From Adenanthera pavonina (Eukaryota > Streptophyta > Magnoliopsida > Fabales > Fabaceae), in NCBI GenBank assembly GCA_026686845.1, contig JAIVEN010000012.1, forward strand, positions 27,964,501 through 28,028,500: 64,000 nucleotides of DNA, in the 5' to 3' direction. The notes beneath the pieces are model-generated. The model saw nothing but the letters and a program-made list of their open reading frames with translations, was not told the origin of the DNA and did not search any database. Shown in pieces: positions 11,826-24,039 of the stretch; position 1 is the stretch's first letter, and every line of letters begins with the position of its first letter. Position numbers and translations under genes: made by a program.

Positions 11826-11843
11826 AGTGATATCAGAGCTTGG
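11826..11843 (+). other. Primer binding site, initiator tRNA-Met type
   Basis: TGATATCAGAGC (11828-11839) follows the LTR end by two bases. It differs at one position from TGGTATCAGAGC, the usual complement of the 3' end of plant initiator tRNA-Met. This fixes the LTR boundary and the plus orientation. Confidence 0.88.
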
Positions 11844-11880
11844 ACTCCTAGCTGAAGGATTTAACCATTTAGGAGAACTC

Positions 11881-13675
11881 ATGGCTAGCTTTGGGAAAAG
11901 CATACTACTAGAGAACAATAACACTAATAGATCTATAGGCTTCAGTGGAGAACATTATGGATACTGGAAAATGAGGATGCAAATATATATTTAGTCCATA
12001 AACCTAGAGATCTAGTTAGTTATCAAGAAAGGTGACTTTGTGCCAATGAAACTACAGGATGATGACACATATAAAGAAAAGCCTGAAGAGGAATGGAATG
12101 ATGAAGACAAAAGAAGAGTTTTGCTAAACTTTAAACCAAACACTGCTTGGTTAATGCCCTAAACCAAGATGAATTCTATAGAGTTTCCCATTATTTCACA
12201 ACCAAGGGGATGTTGGATACTCTGGAGATTGCACATGAAAGGACTGCTAGAGTAAGAGAAAATAAATTAAATACCTGCATTAGTGAATCAAAAAGCTTTA
12301 AAATGAAGGAAAGAAAGAGCATAAAAGATTTGCAAAAGAGGTTCACCCTTACTATGAACCAAGTGAAAAGCCTTGGGAAGGAACACTCTCAACCTGAGAA
12401 AGTTAGAAAAATTCTTTGAGCTTTACACATTGAATGACAACCAAATGTAACAGTAATAGAAGAAGCCAAAGAAGAATCCATGACATCTGTCATAGCTCTT
12501 TTAGAAAGTCTTGAATAATACAAAGGGAAGTTAAAAGCTCTTAAAGAATCTTCTTCTTCTGATAAGAAAAAGAAAAGTCTAGCTCTCAAAGTAAAATAGA
12601 AAGATGATGATGATTCTAAAGAAGGTGCCAAGCTAGATGAAGAAATGATAGCTATGCTAGTAAGAAGATTCAGGAAAATGTATGGAAAGAATAAATTTAG
12701 AAAGTTCATGAAGAAAGATGGAGCCACAAGTATTAAGAATGAAAATAAAGACTCCATCATATGCTACGAATGTAAGAAACCTGGACATATTAAATGGGAG
12801 TATCCTCTGCTGGCCAAGAAGCAGAGAAAAGACAAAAAGGCTAACAAAGTGAAAAGAAGAAAGCCTTCATATCATCCATTTGGGGAGATAGCTGAAATAA
12901 AGATGATGCAATAGAAGATGATGAAATTGCCAATCTATGCTTAATGGGTCAAAAGGCTGCAGAAGGAGAGAAGAATCATTACCAAGACAATGATAGTGAT
13001 TCTAAGGTAATTGATCATAAACCTTCCTACAATGAACTACATGATGCATTGAATGACTTAATGTCTAAATTTGTCAAAGTGTCTAAGCAGTTGCATCTAG
13101 TTAAAAAGAAAATAAACAAACTCGAAAATGAATCTCATGTATCATGCACTGCATCTCAGCCTTTTTCTTCCACCACTTCTATTTGCACCTCATGTGCTGA
13201 GTTTAGAGATAAGATTGCTTATCTCCATAAGACTCTAACCAAATTCACTAAAGGCCAAGATATGCTGAAAGTGATACTGGGAATGCAAGTAGTAAGACAA
13301 AGTAAAAATGGTCTAGGATATGACCCTTGTGCTATCAAAGAGAAACTAAAAAGCAAGAAACATAATCTTTATTTGAGAAATTTTGTGCATGCTGATGGTA
13401 TTAAATCAACTCAAAATATAGAGTTATTTCTAGCACCTAGAAATCAAAAAGATAAATATTATCTACATTATTTTATACCTGCATTTCTTTCTTCTAATCC
13501 ATTTTCCACTTGCCACTTCTGTAGCAAGAAGGGTCATACATCCTTCTCTTGTGTATATAAGAAAGAAGGAAATAGCAATGGAATCAAATGGGTTTCTAAA
13601 GGTACTTCAGTGCTCAAGGGAGGAACTAACAAGAGAGGACCCAAGCAAATATGGATACCTAAAAGAAATAATTAA
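11881..13675 (+). pseudogene. gag: gag of copia element 2, multiply broken
   Basis: It begins ATGGCTAGCTTTGGG, and the FSGEHYGYWKMRM segment is typical of copia gag N-termini. A stop follows soon, and frames change several times (open pieces 12147-12419, 12645-12914, 12944-13675). The first zinc knuckle, CYECKKPGHIKWEY (about 12760-12801), has lost its last Cys to Tyr. The second, CHFCSKKGHTSFSC (about 13512), is complete. The last piece (243 codons) matches the 132-721 segment of copia element 1 without the frame break found there. It ends with the basic tail KQIWIPKRNN and a stop at 13673-13675. Confidence 0.9.
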
Positions 13676-13683
13676 AATTTGTT

Positions 13684-15528
13684 TTGCAAGTGTGTCTCAA
13701 GACCAAGAAAAGTAACAAGTGGTACATGGATAATGACTGTTCAAGACACATGATTGGAGAAAAGAAAAATTCATTATGCTGAGAGATAAGAAAGGAGGAA
13801 AGATTACTTTTGGTAATGACCAGTCAGACAAGGTGGTTGGCATTGGAATCATGGGAAAAAACCCAAAAAATCAATAAAAGAGGTGCTATTCATAATTGAC
13901 CTTAACCACAACCTATTGAGTGTAAGCCAAACCTGTGACAGAAGTAATTTGGTCATGTTCAATTCCAAATTTTGCCTAGTCATCAAAAAAAGTAACCACA
14001 AAGTCATTCTCAAAGAACAAAGAGATGATAATTGTTATACAATTAATTTAGATAAATTACCTAGTCTATACTCAATATGCTTAATCAGTAAAAATGATGA
14101 AAGTTGGTTATGGCATAGGAGATTCACTCATGTTAGCATGCATCAATTAAACAAGCTTATTAAAAATGAACTTGTTCTTAGTTTGCCTAATATCACTTTT
14201 GAAAAGGACAAAGAATGTAATGTTTGTCTTAAACGGAAACAAACTAAGTTGTCTTTTAAATATAAAAATGTTGTCTCTACATCTAGATCACTATAATTAT
14301 TTCACATAGATTTGATAGGTCCTAGTCGTGTCAAAAGGATTAGTAGTAACCTATATGTGCTTATTGTAGTTGATGACTATTCTAGATCTAATTGGACTTT
14401 ATTTCTTTCTTCTAAAGATGAGACATTCAAGACATTTATGACCTTAGCTAAGAAAATTCAAAATGAGAAATGTTGTTCTATTGTGTGTACTATAATAGAT
14501 CATGATGGTGAGTTTGAAAATGCTCAATTTACTGACTACTGTGAAGAAAATGGAATAGAGCACAACTTCTCTGCTGCAAGAACGCCTTAACAAAATGAAG
14601 TGATTGAGAGGAAAAATAGAGTGCTAGAAGAAATAACTCGTGCAATACTAAATGAAAAAGGATTGTCAAAGTACTTATGGGCTGATGTAGTAAGCACAAC
14701 ATGCTACCTGATAAATAGAGGCTACATCAGACATATTCTTGGTAAAACCCCATACTAGCTATATAAGGGAAAGAAGCTCAACCTCTCTCAGCTTCATGTT
14801 TTTGGATGCACTTGCTACACACACAACAATAGCAAAGATAACTTGGGTAAGTTTGATATCAAATTAGATTAAGGTATATTTCTTGACTATTCAAATAGAA
14901 GTAAAGCATATAGAGTATTTAATAAAAAGTCTAAGACCATAGAAGACTTTGCACATGTAGTATTCATTAAAAATGAAACTCTTTCTAAACCTAACTTAAA
15001 CGAAAATGAACTGATTTCTAGTTTTAAAAACATGAACCTCTCTATTACTGTAGAGAAAGATATTTAGAAGAAAGATGATGAACTTGATGAAAATGTAGAA
15101 ATTTCTCAAGAACTACCTAGAACTTGGAGATATCAAAGGAGTCATCCTGTTGATCAAGGGATTGAGGATGTTCAAGAGAATGTTAAAACAAGAAGGGAAC
15201 TTAGATATCAAATAAAATATTATGCATTTATTTCTCAAATTGAATGTAAATATATTGAAGAAGCATTAAAAGATGAGTATTGGATAATAGCTATGCAAGA
15301 AGAACAAAATCAGTTTGAGAGGAATCAAGTTTGGGACTTGGTGCTCAGGCCCAATGATCATCCAATTATTGGAACCAAATGGGTGTTTAGAGACAAACTT
15401 AATGAATCTGGAACAATAATTAGAAACAAAGCTAGGATGGTGGCTAAAGGATATAATCAAGAAGAAGGTATAGATTATAAGGAAACTTTTGCTCCAATTG
15501 CAAGATTGGAAGCAATAAGAATTCTTAG
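13684..15528 (+). pseudogene. pol: pol of copia element 2, 5' part (PR, integrase, RT start)
   Basis: The protease motif is changed to DNDCSRHM (about 13730). Then come GAG-pre-integrase WHRRFTHVS and integrase with IDLIGPSR, VVDDYSRSNW, IDHDGEFEN and VIERKNRV, followed by the RT start NQVWDLVLRPNDHP (about 15320). Several C-to-T type stops are visible, for example TAA where element 1 has Gln at 14588 and TAG after CCATAC near 14757. Frames also change. RT is cut at 15528 by the gypsy solo LTR and resumes at 18039. Like element 1, pol starts in a different frame 8 bases after the gag stop. Confidence 0.9.
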
Positions 15529-18038
15529 TGTAACAACCCTCTTTACATTATCCCTAACTTGGTCCCTAGCTAATCAAGTGTAATTGACATTATGTGCAAT
15601 ACCAGAGGAAACATGATAGAGGAAATATTCAAGTGGACGATGAAAGAGCTCTACGTTGCAGCGTGAAGCAGGGCCACAGCAGCGAGAGAGAGCTCCAGAA
15701 TGGTATTTTTTGGCTGAAACCATCGGTGCTGTGATGAGCTTTCCTTGGACGATGATGAGAATCGAAACTTTTGTTTAAATCAGAAATATTTCAGTCAGCC
15801 AAACACGAGGAAGAAATGGAAAATAGAGGGAGCATGGAGGAACTCTGCTAGGGTTTGTAATCTTCAGCCTCTGGGAGTGATTTCTGACCTTGTGGAGCTT
15901 GGATTTTGGTTGGTAAGTGATCACTACTCCTCCCTCTCTATTTTCTTTGGTATTCAGTTGGGATTTCTTGGGTATATATTGGGATTTTCGATTTTGGTTG
16001 AAATCCACCAATTAAAATAGATGAAATGAGGTTAATGGAGTGTGATTTAGTGTTTATGTTCCTTAGGTGTGAGTTTTGAAGGGATTATGCATGATTTAAG
16101 CTTAACCCTAGGTTATTTTTGGTTGAGGCATTTGGGAATCCAAAATGTATGGGATTGATTGGTGTTTGAATGGTCCCTAGGAGGTTAATGATACATGAAA
16201 GTATGGTTGGAACCTTGGGTTAGGCCTAAATGGTTGAATTGTGCAATTTTGATATTTGGATTGTATGTTAATTGGGGTATTATGATAATATGAAGGTTGT
16301 TTGGTTAATTGAAAGGAGTTCGAGTATGTTGTACAACTCAAGAAGCTTGTGGAATCGCACGTATGTGGAATTGACAACCTGAGGTAACTAGGTGTTTGCA
16401 TTATTTGTATTGTTTATGTATATTATGTTAGTATATATATGTATATATGCATGTTTCTGTTCATACCACAATATGGATATCTGTGTTATGGATATCTGTG
16501 TGTGTGTATGGTTTGTCTTTAGATCGTGATATGCACACGATTAGATACATAGGGTATGATGATTATGATAATGATTAGAGATGATGATGTTGATGTGACA
16601 TGACATGATGCATGCATGACATTGTGACACATGATGATGATGATTATATGATGATATGACATAAGCATCACCATATAACATTGTGAGATTGTGATATATG
16701 GTGAATTAGGTGGTGATGACGATATGATATACGATGATATGAGATATGATGATATGATATATAGTAAGGGAGGACAAGGATGAGATCTCTATTGCTAAAT
16801 CCTCCCTTATGGCCATAGGAGCCAGGCGACAGTGGATTACACCTTCCGTAAATCACTACCAATTCAAGGTGGTTCAGGGGAAGGAGAGCTACGATCCAAG
16901 TACTAGTGTAATCTTTGGCCGGGTTGCATTGATGTAAGGTAAGTTTAGTGATGTCCTGAAATTAGTCTTTACCTACTACTGAAAGAGAATCACCTATATG
17001 AAATGTCCTATTATGATGACAGCTCATGGTTCTAGCTGTGTGTGAGGGAAACATGCATTTCATTTAATATTGCATTCATGAAATTGTTTGAGTTATGTAT
17101 ATATATGTGTGTGTGGTTATCCCTAGTTACTAAGACATTATCTCATACCCATTTCCCATGAACTAACAGTTCAGGTAAAGGTCTAGCATTAGTCGAGAGA
17201 AGGCAAGGGAGTAGCATACTGAACGTGGGAATATCAAGTCTATGTAGTATTTGTGTTGTCTATATATGTTGTGTTAAGTAGGACAGTGTGATTGTAATGG
17301 ATATAAGGATCCTGATAGTTGTATTATTGTTGTTGGTATTATATGGATGTGGGTTCGTGATTTATTGTTGTGTATGTGTGGTTTTGGATGTCAAAAAGTC
17401 TGTATGGTAGTGTTTGTGAGCCCATAGATGAAATTAGGCCTTCTTGGTGTGTTTTGGGCCTATAGCCCATTTTGTCAATTGGGGTTCAAGAGGGCCAAAT
17501 CTCAAGGGAGTGGTTCCTTTAAAGTGAAACTTCTTTGGATAAGTTAGTTAAGTGGTTTAGATCCTGTGTGAATGGTCTCAAATGTTTAAATTGCCTTTGG
17601 TGGTAATTGGAGGTTGTTAGGGGTTATTTTTGGTCGAAAGTAGTCAAAACTATGTCAAGTGTCCAAAATCTCCACATAGAGTCAAATTGAAGTGAAATTG
17701 GCACCCATGGATAGATTGGGACAAGATTGACTTGTAGGAGTTGGAATCAGGTCAATCGGAAGGTGGACCATAAAGTTATAAGTATAGAAAGTTCACCCCG
17801 GAAGTTGAATTTTATTGATGCTACATCAGTAAAGGGGCGTCATGGCGCTAGAGAAACTGTGGGCGCTAGAGCCATGATGATATTGTAGCGACCACAGCCA
17901 TGCATACTGTTATGGTGTTCCTCATGGTGTTTTGGGGTGTTTTGGGAAGTAATTGTGAGATATTTTGGCTATGTTTGGTTGGTTTTTGAAGTTTTTGGTC
18001 AAGTCTGGAGGCGTTTTGGAGTAAGGTGTTACACTTAG
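15524..18038 (+). mobile_element. Gypsy A-family solo LTR (15529-18033) with 5-bp duplication CTTAG
   Basis: The element begins TGTAACAACCCTC, ends AAGGTGTTACA and is 2505 bp. It is flanked by CTTAG on both sides (15524-15528 and 18034-18038). TG...CA ends, a 5-bp duplication and no internal domain mean a solo LTR produced by LTR-LTR recombination. The start matches the LTR that follows the chromovirus integrase at 63767, which names the family. The middle (16550-16770) is rich in GATGAT/ATGATATG repeats. ORFs inside it are chance frames. Other copies: 49594-50355, 53545-53910, 56179-57745, 59873-62167 and 63767-63831. Confidence 0.93.
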
Positions 18039-19282
18039 CCTATACTTGTAGAAAAGACATTAAGCTATATCAAATAGATGTGAAAAGTGTTTTTTTGAAT
18101 GGTTATATCATGGAAGAAGTTTATATTGACCAACCTCCAAGTTTTGAATGCTCAACTAAACTCAATCATGTATATAAATTGAAGAAAGCATTTTATGAAT
18201 TAAAACAGTCACCTAGAACATGGTATAAAAGATTAAGTAACTCTCTAATTGAAAAAGGGTTCAATGGAGGCAAAGTTGATACAACTATTTTTACTAAAAA
18301 GAAAAACAAAGATTTACTTGTTGTACAAATATATGTTAATGATATAATATTTGGTGCTACTAATGAATCTTTGTGCAATAATTTCTCTAAGTTAATGCAG
18401 AGTGAATTGGAGATATCAATTATATGAGAGCTCAACTTTTTCTTGAATTGCAAATCAAGCAATGTGATGATGGCATCTTCCTGAATCAATCAAAATACCT
18501 AAAAGAGTTGTTGAAGAAATTTAGGATGGAAAATGCTAAATCAATGGAAACTCCATTGGCCACTGCTACAAAGCTTGACATGGATGAAAGAGGAAAACCA
18601 TTTGACATAACTCAATATAGAAGAATAATTAGTTCCCTACTGTACCTAACAGCTAGTAGACCTGACATTATGTTTAGTGTCTACATATGTGAAAGGTTAC
18701 AATCATGTCCCAAGGAGTCCTATGCAACAGCTGTAAAAAGAATATTTAGATATATACTTGGAACATCACATATTAGACTTTTATATCCAAAGGGAAATGG
18801 AGAAAAACTTCTTGGTTATACTGATGCTAACTTTACTAGATCCAAGACCGACGTAAAAAGCATGAGTGGTATATGCTAACTTCTTGGAGGATCCTTAGTC
18901 TCATGGTTTAGCAAAAAGCAGAATAGTGTGGCCCTCTTCATAGAAGAAGCTGAATATATAGTTGCTGGAAGCTGTTGTACTCAAATCTTTTGGATAAAAT
19001 AACAACTAGAAGATCTTGAAATTGAGGTGAAAGAAATACATGTCAAATGTGATAATTACAATGCCATCAACATCATGAAGAATCTAGTGATGCATTCAAG
19101 GACAAAGCATATTAAGGTCAAACAATATTTCATAAGAGATCATGTTCTGAAAAGAGACATTATATTGGAATTTGTCCCAAAAAAAAAATCGACTAGCTGA
19201 CATCTTCACCAAACCTCTTGCTGAAGATATATTCAACTTTATAAGAAGATAATTGGGAATGTTAAACCCTAATGAGTTGTGA
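18034..19282 (+). pseudogene. pol: pol of copia element 2, 3' part (RT, RNase H)
   Basis: It continues RT after the solo LTR with LAYTCRKDIKLYQIDVKSVFLNG (split here as LAYTCRKD then IKLYQIDVKS). The catalytic box reads YVND (18332-18343) instead of YVDD: the Asp codon at 18338-18340 is AAT. A stop at 18425-18427 splits RT. RNase H follows with TDANFTRSK, EEAEYIVAG and RTKHIKV. Further stops lie at 18877-18879 and near 19000, and an A-run near 19183 shifts the frame. The end, NPNEL-stop (19280-19282), is the same as in element 1. Confidence 0.9.
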
Positions 19283-20237
19283 GTATCTTCTAAATTTTCT
19301 TTTAAACTTATGATTCAATTGATATAAATACTAACTTAAGTATCAAAGTATCTAGAACTTTGTTTTGCAGATACTCCTTAAGCTTAAAAGGATGAAAATT
19401 TGATAAAAATGGAGTACACTACAGTGAGAAATGGAGTTATTATGAAAAGAAAAGACTTATATGGATAACACAGCCGGTATGTAAGTGTTTATGGGCTTTT
19501 CTGATATGCTTATGCGTATAACCCATAGCCTTATGCTGAAAATGAATTGATTTTCTAGTGCTTATAGTTTCTTTTTTGATTATATTCGAATAATGTATGA
19601 AACTTGTCATGAAAATAAGACCTTTTGTGAAGCTCATTTTTTGGACAAGGTCATCACCTTATGCACATCACTTGCCTTGTTTCCATTATTGTATATGTTT
19701 TGTGATAGTCGATTTTCGCACAACTTGCCTATCTTATCCACATAACATTACATCTAGAGAAGTGGTTCTCAAAGTGAGAATGTTATTCACATAAGATGGC
19801 AAGGTTATCTAGATAACATCTAGATTGCATGTTTTTGTGCTCTCTATGAAACTCGTTTTCAAGATAATATAGGATGCTTATTTGAATAATGAGTCTTATA
19901 TCTTGTTTGCTTCGATTACCTATTAGCTTGGTTCTGTGGATAACCTAAGAATCTTATCCACATTATATTTCAAACAATAGTCTTGTGCATATTTTCTAAT
20001 GCTCGTTATTCACATAACCTCCTTACATTATGCATATAACGTTAGGACTACATATAGAAGTCTTCGATTCTTAACAGTCACTTGTGTGAAAAACCTAACC
20101 CAATCCTGAAAACCTTCAATTTTATCCCTCAAGTCTTCAAAAATCTCCTGAATCTCCCTCAAAACCTTTGACTTGAAAACACATTTTGATCTATCCTAAA
20201 CATTTTTCATTCTCTCAAATCATCTGGAATCACTGCT
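19283..20237 (+). promoter_or_regulatory. Spacer between pol and env-like ORF with U3-like motifs (copia element 2)
   Basis: No gene. From about 19490 to 20045 the DNA repeats motifs such as TTATGCGTATAACCC, TTATCCACATAAC, TTATTCACATAAG and AAGGTTATCTAGATAAC. These are the same kind of motif as in the U3 of this element's LTR (10560-11180) and different from those of element 1. The arrangement parallels 3861-4857. Confidence 0.6.
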
Positions 20238-21755
20238 ATGGGAAAAACAAAAGGAGGAAGCTAAAGCGAACGATCTCAACATAACATAAAGCCCAAGTAT
20301 GTGACAAAATTACCAAGTAAAGGAAAAAGGAAAGCTGAATCTAGTTCAAATGTTTCTACAAAGAAGCTTTGAACACAAAAATCGAGAAGAATTCCATAAT
20401 CTAAGCCTTAACCTAAAAATCAAGTAAGTTAGTCTACCACAAAATCTGATCAAGAACTAATTACGGACAAATTAATCAGTATAAGGGTGTTAAAGGAATC
20501 ATATGAGACTAATTTTAAGAAGAAAAAGTTAGTCAAACCTTATTTTGTTGAATTGGAAGAATTCTTGATTAAAAATAAGTTTAAAACTACAAGTCTGATT
20601 GAGAATTATAAAAGTCTAATTGAATTGAAGGAAGAATATGATGAAGAGGTTGTATGAGCATGGTATAACTCTCTCAAGTTAAACAATGAACCAAAGTATA
20701 TGAAGTAAGACTATGAAAATGATGGATAGCTCTTCATCCTGATCTCTTTTCAGAGATATTAAATCTGCCTATTGGAGGAATAAAAGTGAACATTGACAGC
20801 ACTAAAGACCCATTTGAAGATCAAGATGTTAATGAAGATGATAGAGAAGAAGCAAATTACAAATGAGATACTATTGTGTACAAGTTGCTTAGATAAAGGC
20901 AAAACATGCCTCTTGAAGGGAAAATTGCTCCAAGTCAACTTCACTAAATTGTATCACGGATGTTCTTCAATAAAAATGGAGGATACAACAATCTATCCAT
21001 AGGGAAATTCTAAGTTATGGTACTGCTAGTAAAAAGAAAGCCAGTAAACCTGATTGATATCATTTTATAGAGAATATGGAAGGTTAAGACTTACAGGTAG
21101 GATTCACAACTGACATATGGGCACCTCATCTCTAGATTTCTGAGGCATCACAACATAATATATCTTGAGAAAGGACTTGCATTACTTCCAAAGGAATCCA
21201 TGAGAAGGCACTACAGAAGATGGCGATGACTCTAACAAATGGATGATGGGTTAACAAGAAAAGAGAAATTGGAGAAGGAGAAACAGGTTTTGAATCAGAA
21301 GATGAAGCAGAAAGTTATGAAGATAGTAATTCTAGCTCCTCTTCCTCTTTACCCCTTGAACCTTCATAACCTTTGCACTCTAAACGTCATCCCTCTATTC
21401 CTACACCAAATTAGCATGAAGCCTTTCCAGCCTCTGATCTACCTATACCTACTGATATCCCTACCTTTTACCAAAATTTGTACCATATTATGATGGCTAC
21501 TAGGAGAGAAAATAGAGAAGATTCTGTAAATCTTAGGTTCATCATTACAGAAATACAAGAGAAGTTTGAAACCAAAATAGATAATCTCCCTCAAGAAGTC
21601 AAACTCCTGTGTCAACAAATAGCTTTTGGTATATCACATCCACCTTCATCACCTCTCAAACCCTCACCACCTACTTTTATTGGCACTGCTGCTTTTCCTG
21701 AGACTTCTGTAAAGTCTCTAGTCATTGATATAACTAGTTCTTCCACTACTAAGTC
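20238..21755 (+). pseudogene. SIRE env-like ORF of copia element 2, 5' part, decayed
   Basis: It begins ATGGGAAAAACAAAAGG at the position expected from element 1 and has stops almost at once. Recognisable blocks are a Lys/Ser-rich start, a segment near 20540-20660 parallel to FLISNKFDAAIWLLRYK of element 1 (here FLIKNKFKTTSLIENYK), and a Pro-rich tail (PPSSPLKPSPP, about 21645). The CACTA element interrupts it at 21755; it resumes at 35313. Confidence 0.75.
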
Positions 21756-22210
21756 CATTACAAAAAAATTAACTTTCAATGAGAACAAAAGTCATCACCA
21801 AAAGTCCAAAAGTCATCGCCAAAGGTTTTTGGTGGCAACATTTTGTCACCGCCAAGTTGCGGCTACAAGTCCCGTCGTCGAATGTATATGGCAGGGACAA
21901 AATTATCATCGCCAAAAGGGCACATTTGGAGGCAACATTAGTCATCACCAAAGAATGAAAGGTTGTCGCCAAAAGTGTGTCGCCACTGAAGATCTACTTT
22001 TAACCATGACTTTTGTCATCGCTAAAGATGTTCTTTCAGCAGGGACACAAATAGTCACCGCTAAAAGTCCGTATAATTGCTGGCACCGGTAACGCCCTGA
22101 CTAATTTTTGAATATTTAGCGACAACTTAATGTCGTTGTTGAAAGTGTAACACACTATTCAGTGGCGACAAAGTCATCGCTGAAAAGTGGAAATTTCTTT
22201 TAAATAACTT
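21756..22210. repeat. CACTA left subterminal repeat array
   Basis: A short motif recurs in both orientations every 25-50 bases: GTCATCGCCAAAAG, GTCACCGCTAAAAG, TTTAGCGACAAC, GTGGCGACAAAGTCATCGC. In the En/Spm family, subterminal repeats of this sort are bound by the TNPA-type protein. The right end has the same motif. Confidence 0.82.
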
Positions 22211-24039
22211 CTTGCTAAGGACATTGCTTATATTTTGTTTATTCCTGAATTAATTGAGTGAAAAAAAAGAAATAATTAAAATTGAAACTTGTAACACATA
22301 ATGGAAATAATATTTTCACAGATAAATTAGCTAAACAATTTAGTATATATGCTAAAAAATCTAGTCTATATCAACAAAATATAACCAAACTATCTAAAGT
22401 TTCTATATCAACAAAATATGAACATTCATGGGAAATATAAATATCTCATATAGCTATATTATCTAGGATTGCCTATCCCTTGCTTTAGTACTTGGAGTAG
22501 GATTAGGTGTGGTGGAAAGATTATGAGATTGTCCCTGAAAAGTTAATAAATTCAAGCATCAGATAGAGTATTACGTATTCAAAAGATCACTTAGAGACAA
22601 AATAAAGAGCATAAAGATTAAATTAGAATTTAGGCTCTTACATATTCAATAAAGTATTACCTATGTACAATTTAGACTCCTGGACTACAAACCAACAAAT
22701 GTTATAATGAATTCAAAACATCCAATTCAGAATTTCCTGAGATTATAGCTTAAAGACAATGAGAAAAATAAAAAATCAACAAAGGTTACAATTCAAAAGA
22801 CCAAATTTAGAATTTCTCATATTATAACATAGAGACATTGACAGAAATAAATTATAATCATAAACTATGATGACAATGATTATTATCATTACTACTATGG
22901 TTTAAATATAAAACAAGTTAAATTCACAGCACCTTGATAGACCATATTATCACTCATAAATCACTTAACACATTTAATTTCTTCTAAATGCATGTGAGGG
23001 ATTTTTATTAGATAAAGGTTTATACTTTAAATTATGAAGATTTAAAGTGCAAACAATTTAGAATTAATCATTAATTCAAAGATTAGTGTTAGAAAAAGCT
23101 ATTCAAAGTAATCATTAGATTTAAGAATTCATTAATGATCCTTTTAATCCTTTTGAACTATACAACTATCTACGAAAAAAAAACAAGAACTAGCCACTAT
23201 GTTTCCTACGTATGTCACAAAATTGCACATTTATCTTTATATGTTTGATATAAACAAATTTTAGAGAGGGAAGTTGACAGAGTGAAAATTTTGAAGGTAG
23301 AAAGAAGGAAGATACAGTGAAGCATTTGGACCAATGTGAAGAGACAAGGATTGGATTTGGATTTGGATTTGGATTTGGAGCAATTACATAGGTAATGACC
23401 CTTGGCCTTGCTATCATTTTGTTCAACTTTCCCAACTCAATATTCATCCATGGTTGACCTTCCTACTCTGTTTGTCATTTTCCCTCCATGATTTCTACAT
23501 TGGGTGCCTAAAAGAATCTGATTCTCATTTTCTATTCCCTCATCAACCACCATAATTATTGACGTTCATAAGTACAATCTGTATACAAGGAGCAAAGGAG
23601 TAAATGTAATGAAGAGAAGAATCCAAGAATGTTGGGTTTTGATAAGTAGAATTAACAGCACAAACTTGAAGTGCTACTAGGGACTTTGACATGGATATGG
23701 GGTGGGTGGAATGAGAAAGTTACTTGTCCCATATTCTCTTGTTCTTAAATTACCATTGTATTATTTGGTAGGGATATTTTGGACTTTGTAATAGTTTTTT
23801 GTGGAATATCATGATTCCATCCATTTTGAAAAAAATTAATCATTTCTGGACCTATGAAAAATAAAAAAACATTCTAACCAACCAAACATGTCTTTACAAT
23901 CTTTATAACATAGAAACAATGTAAAATAAAATATGTGCAAAGTTTATAAATACTTGTTGGTAGGAAGCCAATATAAGTTCCACCTTCTACTACATTTGTT
24001 CAATCTTATGCTCAAGTTGTGCACGTTCTGTTGCACGAT
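22211..24039. other. CACTA interior downstream of the PTTA gene, no gene seen
   Basis: AT-rich, with no ORF of interest. It holds a short (GGATTT)n microsatellite at about 23347-23380. The segment may include the 3' untranslated part of the PTTA gene. Confidence 0.6.

Noticed and set aside
16177..16401. Small ORFs inside the A-family LTRs (also near 57100-57530, 60450-60980 and 61243-61614)
   Set aside because: The same LTR copies have no conserved frame between them; these are chance frames in repetitive DNA.
15529..18033. A DNA transposon with TIR TGTAACA...TGTTACA
   Set aside because: The complementarity is only a few bases, the duplication is 5 bp, and the same terminus follows a polypurine tract after chromovirus integrase at 63767, so it is an LTR.
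21744..21749. CACTAC at 21744 as the left end of the CACTA element
   Set aside because: Flank TTC does not match GTC on the right, and the A-run typical of the right terminus follows CATTAC at 21756, where the GTC duplication fits.
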